From positions 26,355 to 90,354 of the forward strand of contig JASAMV010007936.1 in NCBI GenBank assembly GCA_030248065.1: DNA of 64,000 bases. Reading direction: 5' to 3'. Source of the DNA: Rhynchonema sp. JSB1_4 (Eukaryota; Nematoda; Chromadorea; Monhysterida; Xyalidae). The position numbers were made by a program, and so were the translations under genes. The notes under the pieces were generated by a model. That model had not been told where the DNA came from. It made no database searches and worked only from the letters and a program-made list of their open reading frames with translations. Positions 41,601 through 55,141 of the stretch are shown one piece after another (position 1 is the first letter of the stretch; every line of letters starts with the position of its first letter).

Positions 41601-44142
41601 AATAAAACAAGCTCCACAAACTGACCTGTACTGTTCGTATTTCCTAAATTCCGGCGTCACATTGTCGATGCGAGCGTACACATCTGAAACATCAACTTCC
41701 TGCATTTTGTTGGAAATGTTGTACGCCTCACGCTGCAGATTGGCGCCGATCTCGTCCAGCTTGCGGACGATCTCTGGAATTTGAAAGGCTGGTTAGACAC
41801 AAAATCGAGTTTAATTGAAAAATTTAACAATTTTCACAAACCTTGCCGTCTCCTGAGCACTTCTTCGTCGATTCGTGCCTTCAGATTCTCAAATTGGTCC
41901 ACGGCATCTGACAGGAGGCCGGAGACGTTCTGTGCCACGATTGTGGACAGGTCGTGACGCACGTTCTCGAAACTCGACATCTGTAAACATGAGAACGTTG
42001 TGAATCTGGTGAACTTCAGAAATTTAAAAAAAACTGTCACATTTTGCAAGCCTAAAACATACAAGGCAAATATACCACTCACGTTGGTGACACGTTCCGG
42101 CAAACTCGCGTATTCTTGAAAGATCAACATGCCATTTTCGCACAATTTGCGTTGATGCGGCTGCGTATCGGACTGAAACATTATACATTTGCTTTCTTCA
42201 CAAATTATGCAAATACAGCACCAGTTTCCGGCAATCCACTACCTGCAGGCACGACTGTAGATTCTGGTCTGCCGTGTCTCGCAGTCTGATGAGATCATTG
42301 CGTAGTTTAGCTGCTCGACGCTCAATCTCTGTGATGTTCACTTCAACTTCGGACAGAAAATTCTGCATTTTCACCGCATCTGCAATTTTTTTGGGATTTC
42401 TCAATATTTGTCTGAACATTTTGAGGTCACGAAATACTGCTAAACCACACCAACCCTGTGATATCCTGGATAGTCGGTCTATTGATATGGCACCGGTATG
42501 CTTCTTTAGCTTCTCAACGACAACTTCGGACATTTCTGCGAATTGGAAAGAAAATTTCATAACAACTTCGTGCACTAGCTGAGCTCGTACCCAGCAGGTC
42601 TTTAGCAGCACAAAAAGGTCACGAGATGTGACTCACGGTCAACAGCAGCGAGCAGTGACATTGCGAACACTTTATAATCGTCAATCAACAATTTCTGTAT
42701 CTGTTTGTCGGTGTTGTCCCTGTAGGTGCGCAGATTGTCCACAGCTGCTGTGGCTCTGTCCGGCAGTGCTTGTGCACCATCATGTGTGTATTGGTTGGTG
42801 ATCAGCGCACATGCCACGCAGAAACTGAAATGTTATGCTTTGAAGGTGCCGGGAAGGTCTGTCGGACATTCATAAATATTATTTTTTATAACTGAATCGA
42901 TAGATAAACAGCTGTTAAGGATTTGGAGCATGAGCTTGTTATAAAGCTTGACGTATACACCTACTACACGCCTGCAACCTGAAGCATCATCATGATTTGG
43001 GGAAGCAGCATGTTGTTATCGTGTTATCATGCCCATCATCCATATGATAAACCAGTTTCAAATTCCACTCCACACACAAACACTTACATCATAATGACAG
43101 TGCACACCGCCAAAATGCTGGTGAACGACCGTCTCCTGCAGCCGTCAAACCTCCTATCGGTTCGCGGTTGTTTCTTCGCTTCACGATTGCAACAACAACA
43201 ACAACAGGTGCAGCACAGATAGAACAGATAGAACAGGGTGAATAGAAGCACGATAATGAGACACACACCGCCCGTAACGATGTACCACTGTTCGTAGGTG
43301 GCTAGCTGAAACAAACGTTTTAAAAAATGTTCTTTGTTCTTTTTTTAATGAACCTACGACAAAAATAATGCCGACCGTTTCTTGCACAGGTCTAGTCTGT
43401 GCGGCTTCCCACATACGCACCGGACTCAGTAGCATATCGTCGGTGAGCAAATCTGAAATAAAAAAAGCGGAGAACCTTTTCAAATTTTGAAAATTTAAAA
43501 CAACAACAAAGTTTACGTACGTTCATGTGGCAGGGGCTTGGATATGGACGTGACTACCCATGTGACTGCCTGGTACACCATCTGCATGCCCTTGTCACGT
43601 GACGAACCGGTGTCCGTACCGTTCAGCACACCACTCGAGTAGGACCTGTGTGATGTTTCAAGGATTTGGTTAATCGGATCTATGTTTGGTTATTCTTCAA
43701 CGAAAGTCACTATATGGTTTGAATTACCGCAACTAAGAAGTGATCTGAGCTAGACGTTGTCACCGCTGTTATCATGCCCATAGGAACCATGGTATCAAGC
43801 TTGGTGGTAGGATCCGATCGGGACGAATCTGCTGGTCACACGACTTTTCACTAGTGCCCCTGTTTTTGACCATCGTAAAAGTTGTTCACCCTCAAACCTA
43901 TTCGATCACGAACATTGATTCCGGCGCAGTAAACGCGGTACTCAAGAAACAAATGCTTCTACCACTAACCTCCTTGGTTTGAACGGCAGGAATGCCATGC
44001 GAGGTAGAGTGACAGTGTCCTGCCCATCATCCATCAGCCAATCAGTAACGTTGGCCTCGATTGCTGATTGGCTGCTCAATTGGCCCATTGACGAATGAGC
44101 GCAGTCCGTTAGAAATATGATCACCGGGATTAAGGGCCTCAT
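38686..44142 (-). CDS. Prominin family pentaspan membrane glycoprotein, complete, 22 exons
   Basis: Cholesterol-binding protein of plasma-membrane protrusions and cilia (family knowledge). Exons: 44142-43970, 43645-43521, 43452-43376, 43305-43088, 42824-42637, 42535-42455, 42379-42243, 42172-42083, 41980-41842, 41773-41626, 41424-41275, 41187-41052, 40968-40871, 40805-40718, 40623-40471, 40402-40286, 40197-40095, 40009-39909, 39765-39619, 39555-39440, 39372-39226, 38806-38686. Phases agree; 950 residues (human PROM1 about 865). A signal peptide (MRPLIPVIIFLTDCAHS) is followed by TM1 near 131-153, a Cys-rich loop, TM2 near 184-208, a large helical extracellular region, TM3 near 461-487, TM4 near 511-535, a second extracellular region and TM5 near 826-848. 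The cytoplasmic tail ends with a PPPY motif shortly before the stop. Confidence 0.88.
39801..39905. repeat. Three tandem copies of a 35-bp unit forming most of a prominin intron
   Basis: The unit AATACCTTTCAAATGAATTA plus 15 further bases repeats at 39801, 39836 and 39871 with two substitutions. The intron is 39766-39908, so the array makes up about three quarters of it and touches the donor site. Confidence 0.9.
40871..40968 (-). other. Prominin exon 13, with tRNA-like boxes inside the coding sequence
   Basis: The exon encodes LAERYLSRHEVRDQIPPRAL and continues to GLIR. On the coding strand it also contains TGGCAGAGCGAT (A-box-like) and GGGATCAAATCCC, a three-base-pair stem with a seven-base ATCAAAT loop, followed by ACCA. 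Phase requires this exon between its neighbours and its length fits the family spacing before GCQQNKT. It could be an exonised tRNA-derived repeat or a coincidence. Confidence 0.45.
43793..43842. repeat. Diverged terminus of the GTATCAAACTTGGTGATCGG repeat family in prominin intron 1
   Basis: GGTATCAAGCTTGGTGGTAGG followed by GATCGGGACGAATCTGCTGG matches the element end also seen at 2659 and 27355. It is immediately preceded by a copy of the TTATCATGCCCAT repeat (43771-43783). Confidence 0.5.
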
Positions 44143-47100
44143 TTTTGTACTGTCATTGTATTTTGGTCCACGTAGTTGGAGTTTGGGGTTGGGATTACTT
44201 TTCGTTCAAGTCCGATTATTTTATTGCTTCTTGCATTTTGTTCTTCAATATTTCTTAATTATGGAGCTGTTGGTACTGTACAATCGTGTGGTGCAATATA
44301 ATCTGAAAAATTCATAAACTCACATTAGCGTGTGCCCAAAGTAGGTACACAATTGCCAAAAGCAGAAGAACTTTTATGTGACCAAATTTGGCCGAATTTC
44401 GAATCCAACCCAACGACATAAAGCGACGGCAAGGCTGCGCAAAATACGGAGAGAACACACACAAAGGTAGAGCCCAAATCCATCACCAATGGCCGCTGGG
44501 TTAAAAACAAGACCTACACAACAACCTTACCAGGTCGTGCCTGTCGGTGTCTTAGTCTCAATTTACCGGGTACTACTGCCCATATGCAATGGACTGTACC
44601 CAAGCATCAAAAAGCAGTGCCACAGCCAATATCTCACAAAAGAAACTTATCATCACGCAATCTGTCTTGGCACCAAGCGTGCCGAGCAAAAAACCAAACG
44701 CGAAATAAATCTGGAGCACGCAGAAAAATTATGTGCGCTCCAAAGTGCTGCGCCATGGCGTGATGAAGCAAATCTTCACTTGGGCTCTGAAACACGACAT
44801 GAAAAGCGGAAATTTATGCTGTTCCACGGGTGTTTTATATGCGCTTGCAAACTGAATATCAAAAGCAATGAGGTTCCAACAGAGAGCCAGAAGGAGCACG
44901 AATAATCATGGCTCGCTTTTTCGATTATTTCCAAGAATTTTTAGCGACTAAAAATGGGTACCAGTGGGTGGGAGGCGGGTGCAAGTGCTTATTATATGCA
45001 CATGCTCATCGAGAGGCTTAGTCATATAGCACTTGAACAACAGATAGGCCGGTTATGGGTTATGCGAGCAATAAAAATGATGTACAAGATTGGAAATAAA
45101 AAGAAGCATCCGCGATCTACCATGTACATACATACCTACCTACGTACCATGTATTGTGTTTCATGTGTAAAACGGGACGACTAAGATGGATCCTCTGGCA
45201 GTAGTACCAGGATATAAATCATGGAGCACTGAGTGAGTGAAACATGGGCGAAAATGATGACAAAAACAGAGCTGAGTATGGCACTTTTTTCAACCATGGT
45301 TCACTAGACGTGGCAAACGCAGGAAATTTGAGTCTCCTGGAGGTTTGGGCGCCTGCGTGCCCCTTTCACCTATCAGCGTAGTACATACATGTAGTGTAGA
45401 GTACCCTGTACACCTTACTCCACAAACAGCTATGTATATCCCCAACGGATAGCCTGCGTGCGGCCGCATAAAAAGATTTAGCGAAAAAATGGGATTACAG
45501 GAATGGAAACAGTATGTTCTTACTGTACATTTCCTATTCATGAAAACAGTTTTTCATGCTATGGTAGGTAAGTGGAGGAAAGTGTGCGGGTGGGTAGCAC
45601 AGAAATGTGAATGCAAGCCTAAGAAGCGAGAAGCATTGATAGACATGGACTTGAAGACCGACATAGAGAGATACGATGTTAGCTATTCTGTACGAACACA
45701 ACACTTCTTGAGAAACATTACAATTAGAGAGTCACACACTGACGTTCTGGATTACAGCTTAAACTGAGACTCGATTTGCACTTGCATAAGAATCTGAAAT
45801 TCGCAATATCATTTCATTATTTTCTATCACATATTCAAGTCCCTCCCGTCCCAGCCGCACTATGCACAAGCACATAATGTAATGCAAGTGCGCGCATATT
45901 TGCACGGTGGCGGTGGGCCATGACTGGTGCCGGTCTCGCGTATCGCTTGGCGCTAAATTCCAACCATCAGGGTGTGGGGTACACTGTACTCCCCGATGCG
46001 TATACATAATACATATATATGATGGGGTACCTAAATTGACCAGTACCCAATAGTCCATGAGCAGCAGCACCGAACGGCATAATCGTGTCGCTAGAAAAAG
46101 CACATAGTCAAGGGAATGAACGCAATACAAGCGTGCATGAGCGTGGATACATGAGCCTCTTGCACTTGGGGCTGACTGCTGCCACATACCCACAAATTTG
46201 CATAAGCTGCAGCGGCTAAAGTACCCATGCACGGTAGGGAAGCAATATCAGCATAAAGATATCATTGGAACAGGGGACAAATTAGCTGGGACTTGATGAA
46301 AGAGCTGGTGACATACAAAGTGCGGTGTGTACATTAGTTCAAGCTATGTAGGCCATACTGTACGGCTTTGAAAATGGAAACTAAACAGAAACCTGGAAAA
46401 CAAAACGGCAAAGTAAAACGTTGCGAGAATGAAATGGGCATGACCTCGGACTAAAGAACCAAATGGGTCTCGTTACTTGCAAAGTTACTGAAAAAGTAAG
46501 GCACAACTGCATGAACGAATGCGGTCATATCGAAGTTCTATGAAATATGTACACATCTCTATATACTCATGGGTTCGTTGATAGCAAATGAAATATAGTA
46601 AAAGTAAAAGCAAAAATAATATTATGCTGCACGAAGCTTGAAAGCGTCCACTACAGCTTCACGGACCACACCACCTAATAAACCACTACACAACTGCGCA
46701 GCAAGCCATGAACTTTGAGATACTCAAAAGTCACGCCTTTCCCCCGCTGAGTGCTGTGACACTTTGCGTTGAATTGGATACGTACGCGGAGTCGGGGTGG
46801 CGTGCAGCATACTAAATTGGAAAATTGTGCTCCCATCAGACGTGGCAGGAGTTGGTCATAGATGCTGAGAGACTGTACAACTTGGAAAACGAGGGTCCCG
46901 GTCTTTGATTAGAATAGAATCGGACAGCCACACCGACCTACACAGGCTTCCAGAGACTAAAAGTTGCAAAGGGGTCATTCTCTCTCGCAATGTGCTGCTT
47001 CGCAAATAAGCTGTTTCCAGAAATGAAACCTCTTTTCCAACCCCAGCAAACAAAAATACTAACTAGGTCCCACACAAGAATATCTTTCAAAATCCCACTC

Positions 47101-50100
47101 AAGGTACCCACAAAGGCAATTTCGAGAGCGATCGTTAGCTTTCAACATCATCGAACAAGCCCCATTCACAAATTGTGACAAATGTTCTCTCCGAGCGTCG
47201 GAGTCGTGTCGCCATAAACACGAATGTTGGCAAACTTTGGCTTCATTTCGTCCGTGTTCGTTCGAACAAACATCAGTTCCGCTGCTAAAAACTTGCGATC
47301 GTACACAGACGAAACTCGTCTTCCCAAAGTGTGCAGCAGTTTTACGAGCTACAAGCTGAAAGAAGCATAAACTTGCGCGCGAATCGAGCTCCAAAACTGC
47401 GCCGTTTGCATATTCGCTAAAAAGTTGTTTGATATAGGTTAACGACCTGCTAGGTGGAAGTTCCAAGGCTTTGCTTTTTCAAAAAAGTTCAACAACTTCC
47501 AAATCGCAGTTGAAAACAACAAAATGGTCAAGTAAAAACAAAATGAAAAGTTCCCGTCACGAAGAACAAGGAGCCGGAACGCACTAAAAGTCACCGACTC
47601 GGAATAAGGATTTATGCACATTCCGGGTCAAAAAAACAACCATGAATTTATCGAAGGAAACAACGTCAGAAACACAAACCGATAAATAAAGTTGACCGAG
47701 AGAAAACGCGAATAAATTTATGTTGATAATCGGAAACGTCACATCAAGCCAAAGGTGAAAGGACAACAAACAGAGGACGAAAAAATGAGCACAAGCTACG
47801 AAAGGTAAGTGCGAGCAGTAGGCAACGCAGACCAACGTGTGTTATATTTTATGAACACAGGAACAACTTCTCAAGTTACACAAACACAGGTAAAAAGAGC
47901 CCCCGTGACCGTGAGTTGTATAGTGGTGCAAGGTGTAGTACACAGATTTCAAAACCCCAAGCGGTTGGTGAGTTGTGTTTGTGCTTACGTTTCCTTGTGA
48001 GACGCTGTTTCAATGGAAATGTTAGGTACAGTGTGACTCAAATAGCGAGGCAACATTTGCAACAGAAGAGGGGTGCCCAACTTGTTGTCTGCAGCTGTCC
48101 GTTGTATCAAATGAGCCCTTCACGTGTTTTGTGTTGTGTTGTTTCGCGGGAACAGAGCGTTGTATTTTATAGTGGAGTAAAAACAGACAACAAAATGCAC
48201 CTTGAGGCATAAGGAACGCGAAAGACGCTTTTCATTTCTTTGCTGTCTGCTTACCACACGCGGAATGAAAAAGCTAAGCACACAGCAAGCCCTAGTTTTT
48301 GGGTAGCTGAACAGAAATTCTTTATCAGACTGGATTTGCGCCGGCTCCTCAAAAACTCGCACCAAACTGCTTCGTGTAACAACAACACCTGGGAAAATGT
48401 TTGCTCTGCAAAAATGTTTTCAACTTGAGGTACAGCCAGATTTCAGGCTTCCGTTCTTATACTTTTCGGCATGAAATGTCGCAAAGTGAGTGGGTGGTCA
48501 CTACAATGCCGAGTCGTTGTTATTTTTCCGGCGTCAGTTTATCTCATCTTGAGACGACACTCGGTTCAAGAAGTTCTGAAACGGGGCTCAACACTGAATA
48601 CGGAGTAAATTTCGTTCAATAAACTAGTTCCAGAACCCCCTACAGACAAAAGGTAAGCTAACAAACGAAGCTAATGCTCATTAGAGAGGTAGAGGCCTGG
48701 CGAGAGAAACAAACGGCGTCGCAAAAATTGATCTATCTGTGCTGTGGACAGGAATCGGGTGACGAAAAACTTCATTCCATTACTTGTTCTCGCACTGGGC
48801 CACGCTGTATGCAGGGCTTGCACCAAAACAAATGTGGAATAAAAGGTACCAGGCGTAAAAAGTGAGTGTTTCGAAAGGTCGAAGAACGTAAACCACACCT
48901 CGGGGTGACATTTCAAAAATGAATAACTGAATTCAATATATATTGAGCTAACATAGTTTATACTACAAGGTTTGGATTGTGAAGATAGACTCACAGGGCA
49001 AGACGAAATGTTGTACAAAATGACGAAAACCCTGGGCAGCGCGACATTATACCGTTTTACCGTTTTCTTTCTTATCAAAACGCAAAATCAGGTGTACTGC
49101 GCACAAGGCAATAAACACAGCAATAATAGCGCAAAATGCACGTTGTGTTTGGTTAATATGTATTATATTTGGGAAATATTGGGACTTTTCATCACCACAG
49201 ATCGCACGATCCAGCCAATAAATGTAACGGGAGCAATTGTTGTCAAATGAAAAAAGGACATAAACGTGTAAAAAATCACACGCAGCGAGCGAAAATGCAA
49301 GGTGCAGATGGGTTTGGCAAAATAGGGTTATTTTGTGAACAATTGTTGTGTTGCACCATACGTCACCGTGCGTGCATAACAGCGGGGTAGGTACATATAC
49401 ATATATGTACTCTTTTTGAAAAATCTGATTTTTTTATTCTTTGTTGTTGGTTTGGGTTGGCTGGCGTGCACGTCGCATCACAAACGCAACTGCACCGTTA
49501 TTTGGGGAGACGGGATGGGAATCAATTTAGCGTTGCACCAAAACCAGGCATGTTGGCTTTTGAAATTGTGGACATATTCCACTCACATAATAAGTATGAA
49601 ACATGAAATTATACGCAAGTCCGCTGTTGTCACAATGAGCGTAATTCTGCTTTTTTCCCAAATCTGAAATTCTGCCTGGCAAAATGCATGGCGTTCCAAT
49701 CCCGTCACTTTAATGCATCACAAATGCAATCAATCTAGTCAAATATCGGAATTGAAATATGTGCTGGTTTTCGGTTTTCACATTCGAATTCGAACCCATA
49801 AAAAGAGAACGGCAGTTTTTGTCAAAATGATGCAAAATCAGATCAGATTGTTGGCCTGTGATCATCATTGTTGAAATACAACGGCGTAGATTAACTGCGC
49901 AAAAATACGTACTGATTGAGGTCAAAACTGTTTTTAACACATGAATCGATCGCATAATTTTGGAAGTGCAGATGCTTGAGGAAGCAATGAAAATAGCATG
50001 CAGGAAAATAAACCAAATTTGCGCGATTTATGCAAAATTATAATCTGAATAAACAGACGGGATACAGAGGACATGCACACGCGATACAATGACACGATAG

Positions 50101-52367
50101 GGAATAACATCGTTGGAATTCTAGGCGAAAAACCAGACGTTCACCTAAACAGCCACAGAAGCGCATGAGCAGGAAACGTGCAGAGCACCTAATGTACAGT
50201 TTGCAGAATTACTCATCATCGGCTTAGATGTTTGCACACAGGTCCCATCAGAAACCCGATACCGGTGCTGAAAAATCTGTGAACATTCAGGTCTCTTAGA
50301 ACTTGAACACTGTTCGAGCACCATTGCATATCAATGAGAAACCTGGCCAATACCGCATTGAGCAAGAATAGAACGCAACGTTTGTTCACCGAAAGAAGGG
50401 GGAACGACCGTAAATATGAGCACAAGCCCATCCATAAACTTGTAGTTTTGTTGACACGCTGTTTCCAAGAAATACACGACATGCTAAATGCCCAAATACG
50501 ATAATATGCGTCAGGTTACAAACATACTGAGGAAAGGTAATAAACCTCATACCAACTGAGAATTGCCGCTATGCGCACCAGCAACAAGGCAAGAAAGAGA
50601 GTTGGTATCGATATCGGGTAAATTGACAACAGAAAGATAACAATTGAATGCCGATACGCGGTGTACGGTATGAAAATTACGGTCAGGTTGGTTGGGAGAA
50701 ACCACGAAGTCATATTTTTTTCGCAGATATGCAAGCAATTCAAATTCAGTAAAATCGTGCCCGTGGAGTGACCGCAAAACCGATGATAATTTTTGGATTA
50801 CACCGTGGCTGAGTCCAATGTCGTATGGTATTTTTCCTCTCGTCACGCGTGCAAGGTGCATACACAATTAGAGGATAGGTCGGAGTTAAAGACAAATATT
50901 AGACATGCCGGTTATACACAGTGGAGCATGTTTGGCACGGCTCTGTCAAGTTTCTTGGGAACGATAGCTTTTTGAGCGGCATGTTTCTGTTGCAGAACAG
51001 TAGCGAATACAGGGGATGCAGAAATCTGAATTTGGAACGAGCGAGCATATCCTTTGTTTCGCAATAAAACGGCAGTGTTGCACACCCAAACGCAAAGTTT
51101 GCACATACATGTAATAGGTATCAGAAATAAACACCAAAAGTTTGGGACAACATCTGTCATGTTTGCATCATGCGTGCACTTTGATAAATATAATCCCTCA
51201 CGGCAAAATAGATGCTGAAAACATCGATACGCAAGTAAAATGCAGATATCAGTCGTCTATAATCTGAAACCCACCACAAATGTCATAATGGTTTTTTTCT
51301 TTTTTGACAAAGAGAAACAACCCCCTTGCAGAAGTCAGTGAAGCGATTCAAAAAAAGAGAAAGAAAAAAAGTATGTCTTGTGAGCTTTTGTAGCAATTTC
51401 TGCGCACTCATTTCACGTGTCATTTTGTTGCATAAAACGTTGTAATCGACTGCGCAGCAAGGCCGAGTGAGAAAACAAGCGACTAATGCGATTCCAAATG
51501 CGTAAACGGTGAAATGAATCGCACATTTTGGGGCAAAATATGAAGAAAGTATTTGCTTTAACTGGGAACAGAAATAGCAGCAGATTTTTTTGCTTCACTG
51601 GTTTAAGCAACATGAAGCTCGTTGTAAATGCATATGGTGCTTCAAATTTTGGCAGCTTTCAACTTATTATGATTTTGCGACACACAGCGCGCAACTCAAA
51701 GATGAAAAATTACAAAATGAAACAACATAAATCAAAATGTGCATATTTGACGAGCAGAAGTCAGTCAATGCACACCGACCAACACATAAATTGTGAAATA
51801 TTCACACCTTTTGAGCGCGCATATCAAAGCTGCACTCAAAGACACGAAAAATGTCGCGGCCAGGGATTGCCTAACCTCTTCGCTACTGACGTCAAAGGAA
51901 GGCAAACACACAGCGATTCCGTTGGTGATTGGAAGGTTTAACGGCCAAGAGACAGAACTTGAACCCCGATGCCAGTACCCATAAGTTTGTCGTTAATCCG
52001 TGGGAGTTAGAGCTGAGTTGAAACAGTGCTTGGAACGTCTCACGTAATATTTGCACAGCCCCCACTTTTAATGACACGAACAGAGTCAACAATCATAGCA
52101 CCGCAATATTGAAATGAAGCGCGAGAATATTGAATTAGCACGTCAAACGTGATCAATGACAACCGCGCAGTGTTTTGCGTGACAAAAGAAATTATGGAAT
52201 TGCTGAAGGCACGATCGGAAAAAGGACTTACAGGGGAATTTTTTCTTTCTTGACAACACTTAACATTTCTCGGCACAGGTAAAGGTATTACTTCAAGGCT
52301 ACACCTCGCGGGGTGTCATGACACTGACCAACCAGAGAATAGACGAGAGAAAAAGCTTCTAAAGGCG

Positions 52368-52423
52368 GTATGTATGTATGTATGTATGTATGTATGTATG
52401 TATGTATGTATGTATGTATGTAT
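52368..52423. repeat. (TATG)n microsatellite, about 14 units
   Basis: Uninterrupted GTAT/TATG tetramer tract of about 56 bases. Shorter ACAT/TATG runs occur at several other places (about 37858, 45120, 57600), so this simple repeat is common in the genome. Confidence 0.97.
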
Positions 52424-54111
52424 CAAGCCTTTCGGAAGAGCAGAGGAAATGTTTACACCTGCATGTTGCATTGTCAAACAAGGCTTGTGAAATTCAGAAC
52501 AAAATTTTAGTGCCTATATCAAGCAATTTCCGATAACCAACATAGTCGCGTGATACACAATCCAAGTCCAAATTACACTCAAATGTGCTAAACTACAGGA
52601 AAGGAAAGGCAATAACATCGAGTGAAATTAAAGTTGTAAATAATTCTAGCGCACGCGTTTGGTGCAAGACAAATTGTTACGCCCAAATCTTATGAAAGTG
52701 CTGCAAACCCAAGGCAATGGGACACAAACAGTGATTGTGTAATTACGTGCCTGACTCATGTGCTATGACGCTGCTGTTCTTATAAATACAACTTACGGGG
52801 TAGTGGGTACCGCTTCTTTAAAAAAATGGCACAGTCACAAAATATTTTCCTATCGTCTCAACAACAAAGTTCATATGCTTGGATTAAGCAAAGAGCACCT
52901 ACTGTATAAATGCCAAATAGTACCCAACAACAACTACTGGCAGGAGAAGTGTTCGGTACAGTCAGTTGGACATTGGACAGCAACAAACGTTATAATGAAT
53001 AAAATATTAAAACCAACAACAGCCAGAACAAGGTGATGATAAAGTCACAATAACACTGTATGTCCCGGCTTTGGGGGCGCGCAAAATTTCCGAACAACGA
53101 AACGACCGCAAATTTCAATATTCAGATGGTATATTTGCATTGATATGAATTTGCGTATTGCTGCGTTTTGAAGTCATATCCCAAGTACCAGTGGGTTGGG
53201 ACAGCAACACTGTAAACTTGTTTCTGTGGGTTACTAATGCAAGAGTGTGAAGCAAGAGATGGCCAGGCTTGGGCTACTTGTGGTTGGGCTTAGGACCAGG
53301 CTAGGCCCACACTGCCCTGACCAAATCCAGTATCAAGTCAAGTGAGTGGCTGCGGTTTTTCGAAAACCGCTGTCTTGGCCGCGGCTGGTTTGTCCGTGAC
53401 ACGTGGGACACACATCAGGCTTCTCGGCTGATGTGGCGAAGCGGCAATAAACTAACCAACCTTGAATCTGGCATCAGTAGCACATTGCATGCGCGTGTTT
53501 TGCACCCCTGCACAATCGAACGGAGCATCCGCAGTGCACATGCACACGCGACCTTCATGTGGATGCACACAGCATGGAGGAGGGTGCACGCGCGTGTAAT
53601 TTTTACGCGTTTCACCAACCGACACACATGCGTTGTGCTACAATCTGTATAGCGTTACACAAAGGTTATCCAAATTGTGGGCTATACATTATAGTGTATA
53701 GATGCACATGCGCACAGCCATGTCGGTGGTAAATGTACCTTACAACAACCTGGTCATGTGAGACATCTTACAACCCATTTGTACCTGGGTGTACAAACAG
53801 AAATACAGGCACACCATTCTTGTTCAAACACAACAGAAAGACTGCGTGCTGCATGTGCTCTGATGTGATTTACTTCTGATCCGATGTTCCTGTTGATTAC
53901 TACGGCGCAGCGCATTACTGTTTTGTTGAAAAAACAAGGTGCAGCCTTTTATTTGCAATGGGTTGCTGGGCTATGGAAAACAATGGAAAGTTAGCCTTGC
54001 TCAGTGATGTTTCAGCATAGCTAACTCCCGAACCCACACACGCAGCAGCTGACCACAGCACGCAGGTTTTTACTCAACGGAAAGTCCGAATTAAGGGTCC
54101 AAAAACAAACC

Positions 54112-54523
54112 ACCGGAGTTTTCCGCCCAGAGCCCCAGAGGCTCTATTCGGAAAGTGCGAAAATCCGACTTCCTGTTGAGAATGCTTTTCCCAAATGGAG
54201 CCCCTAGGACGCTCAAATTTGGAAAGTCCTCAAAATATCAATCTGCGATAAATTTTTCAATTCATGTCGTTTTGAGTCAGGAATTTGTATAAATGCATAA
54301 GTAAGGCACACATGCTTACAATACAACCGGAAAATGCAACGATAGGCTAGTTTGGTGAAGAAAACAGCCAGGTTGTTCAGAAAAAACGGCCGTTTTCGGT
54401 AGGAAAACCGGTGTGGAAGGACAGAAATATAAATCCCGAATAGAGCCCATTGAAAAATCTCATCCGAAATGAGACTATGGGGCGCTATTCTGGGGGAAGG
54501 GGCTGCAGACGGAAAACTCCGGT
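54112..54523. repeat. ~410-bp inverted-repeat element
   Basis: ACCGGAGTTTTCCGCC at the left end and its inverted counterpart ACCGGAGTTTTCCGTC at the right end extend to about 27 bp with AGAGCCCC/GCAGCCCC. The interior has further CGGAAA/TTTCGG repeats. It looks like a miniature transposon. I could not define a target duplication. Confidence 0.6.
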
Positions 54524-55141
54524 ACTCATCTCGTGTCCGCAAAGAACCAATGTTTGTATTTATCCGTTATTTTATTGTGAAAAAAAATGACTCAGTTCAA
54601 TAATAATGAGAATATTCACTGTTAATTAGAAGCCAATATCAAAGGCACAGTGCCAAAATGTGGTAGAAATAAATAAGCTTTGGAGTAAAAACATGGGATA
54701 TGAATGATACACATGCTTGGTGTGTTTAATGTGCCGTGAGAGAAAGGGGACTATTCGAAGCTCATTGAGGATATTTTGCTCGCGAGTTGTGTTAAGAATT
54801 GGCAATATATAATCATGAAACACTTCGTAATACATATAAGTGTCAAATGGATACTGTCAAAAAAGCGCAGATCGGTGACAAGAGCAACAATGAACATACG
54901 AAATAATGTGCGAATCTTGCGAATTAACAAATGCGCGGCAGTCTGTGTATAAGCAAATGAGGCGCCATATTGTAAAAAATTGGTTCAAAAAGACAACAAA
55001 AAAACACACAAAAGTAGAATCGAACAGCGTCAAATGTACAATGACTAATGAAATAACCCATATCATGAGACATTTTCATATCATCCATTAACGCAAGCAA
55101 CACATTTCAATACAAAGTGCATCCCAACAGTTCCTCCGCCC

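Larger units (their letters stand above)
44143..55141. other. 11-kb intergenic region without supported gene
   Basis: I found no exon chain with family motifs on either strand. Open frames reach 138 codons (44489-44905 +) but have no recognisable motif. The prominin promoter should lie in the first few hundred bases above 44142. Identifiable contents are a TATG microsatellite (52368-52423) and a ~410-bp inverted-repeat element (54112-54523). Confidence 0.45.

Noticed and set aside
41626..41700. GATGTTTCAG at 41684 as a prominin splice acceptor
   Set aside because: The frame continues through it (QEVDVSDVYARID), and using it as an acceptor would break the phase, so it is exonic.
47059..47466. 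A 135-codon minus-strand open frame as a gene
   Set aside because: No recognisable domain or supporting signals, and the surrounding DNA shows no exon-like neighbours.
52368..52423. A CRISPR-like or satellite array
   Set aside because: It is a plain tetranucleotide microsatellite with no spacers.
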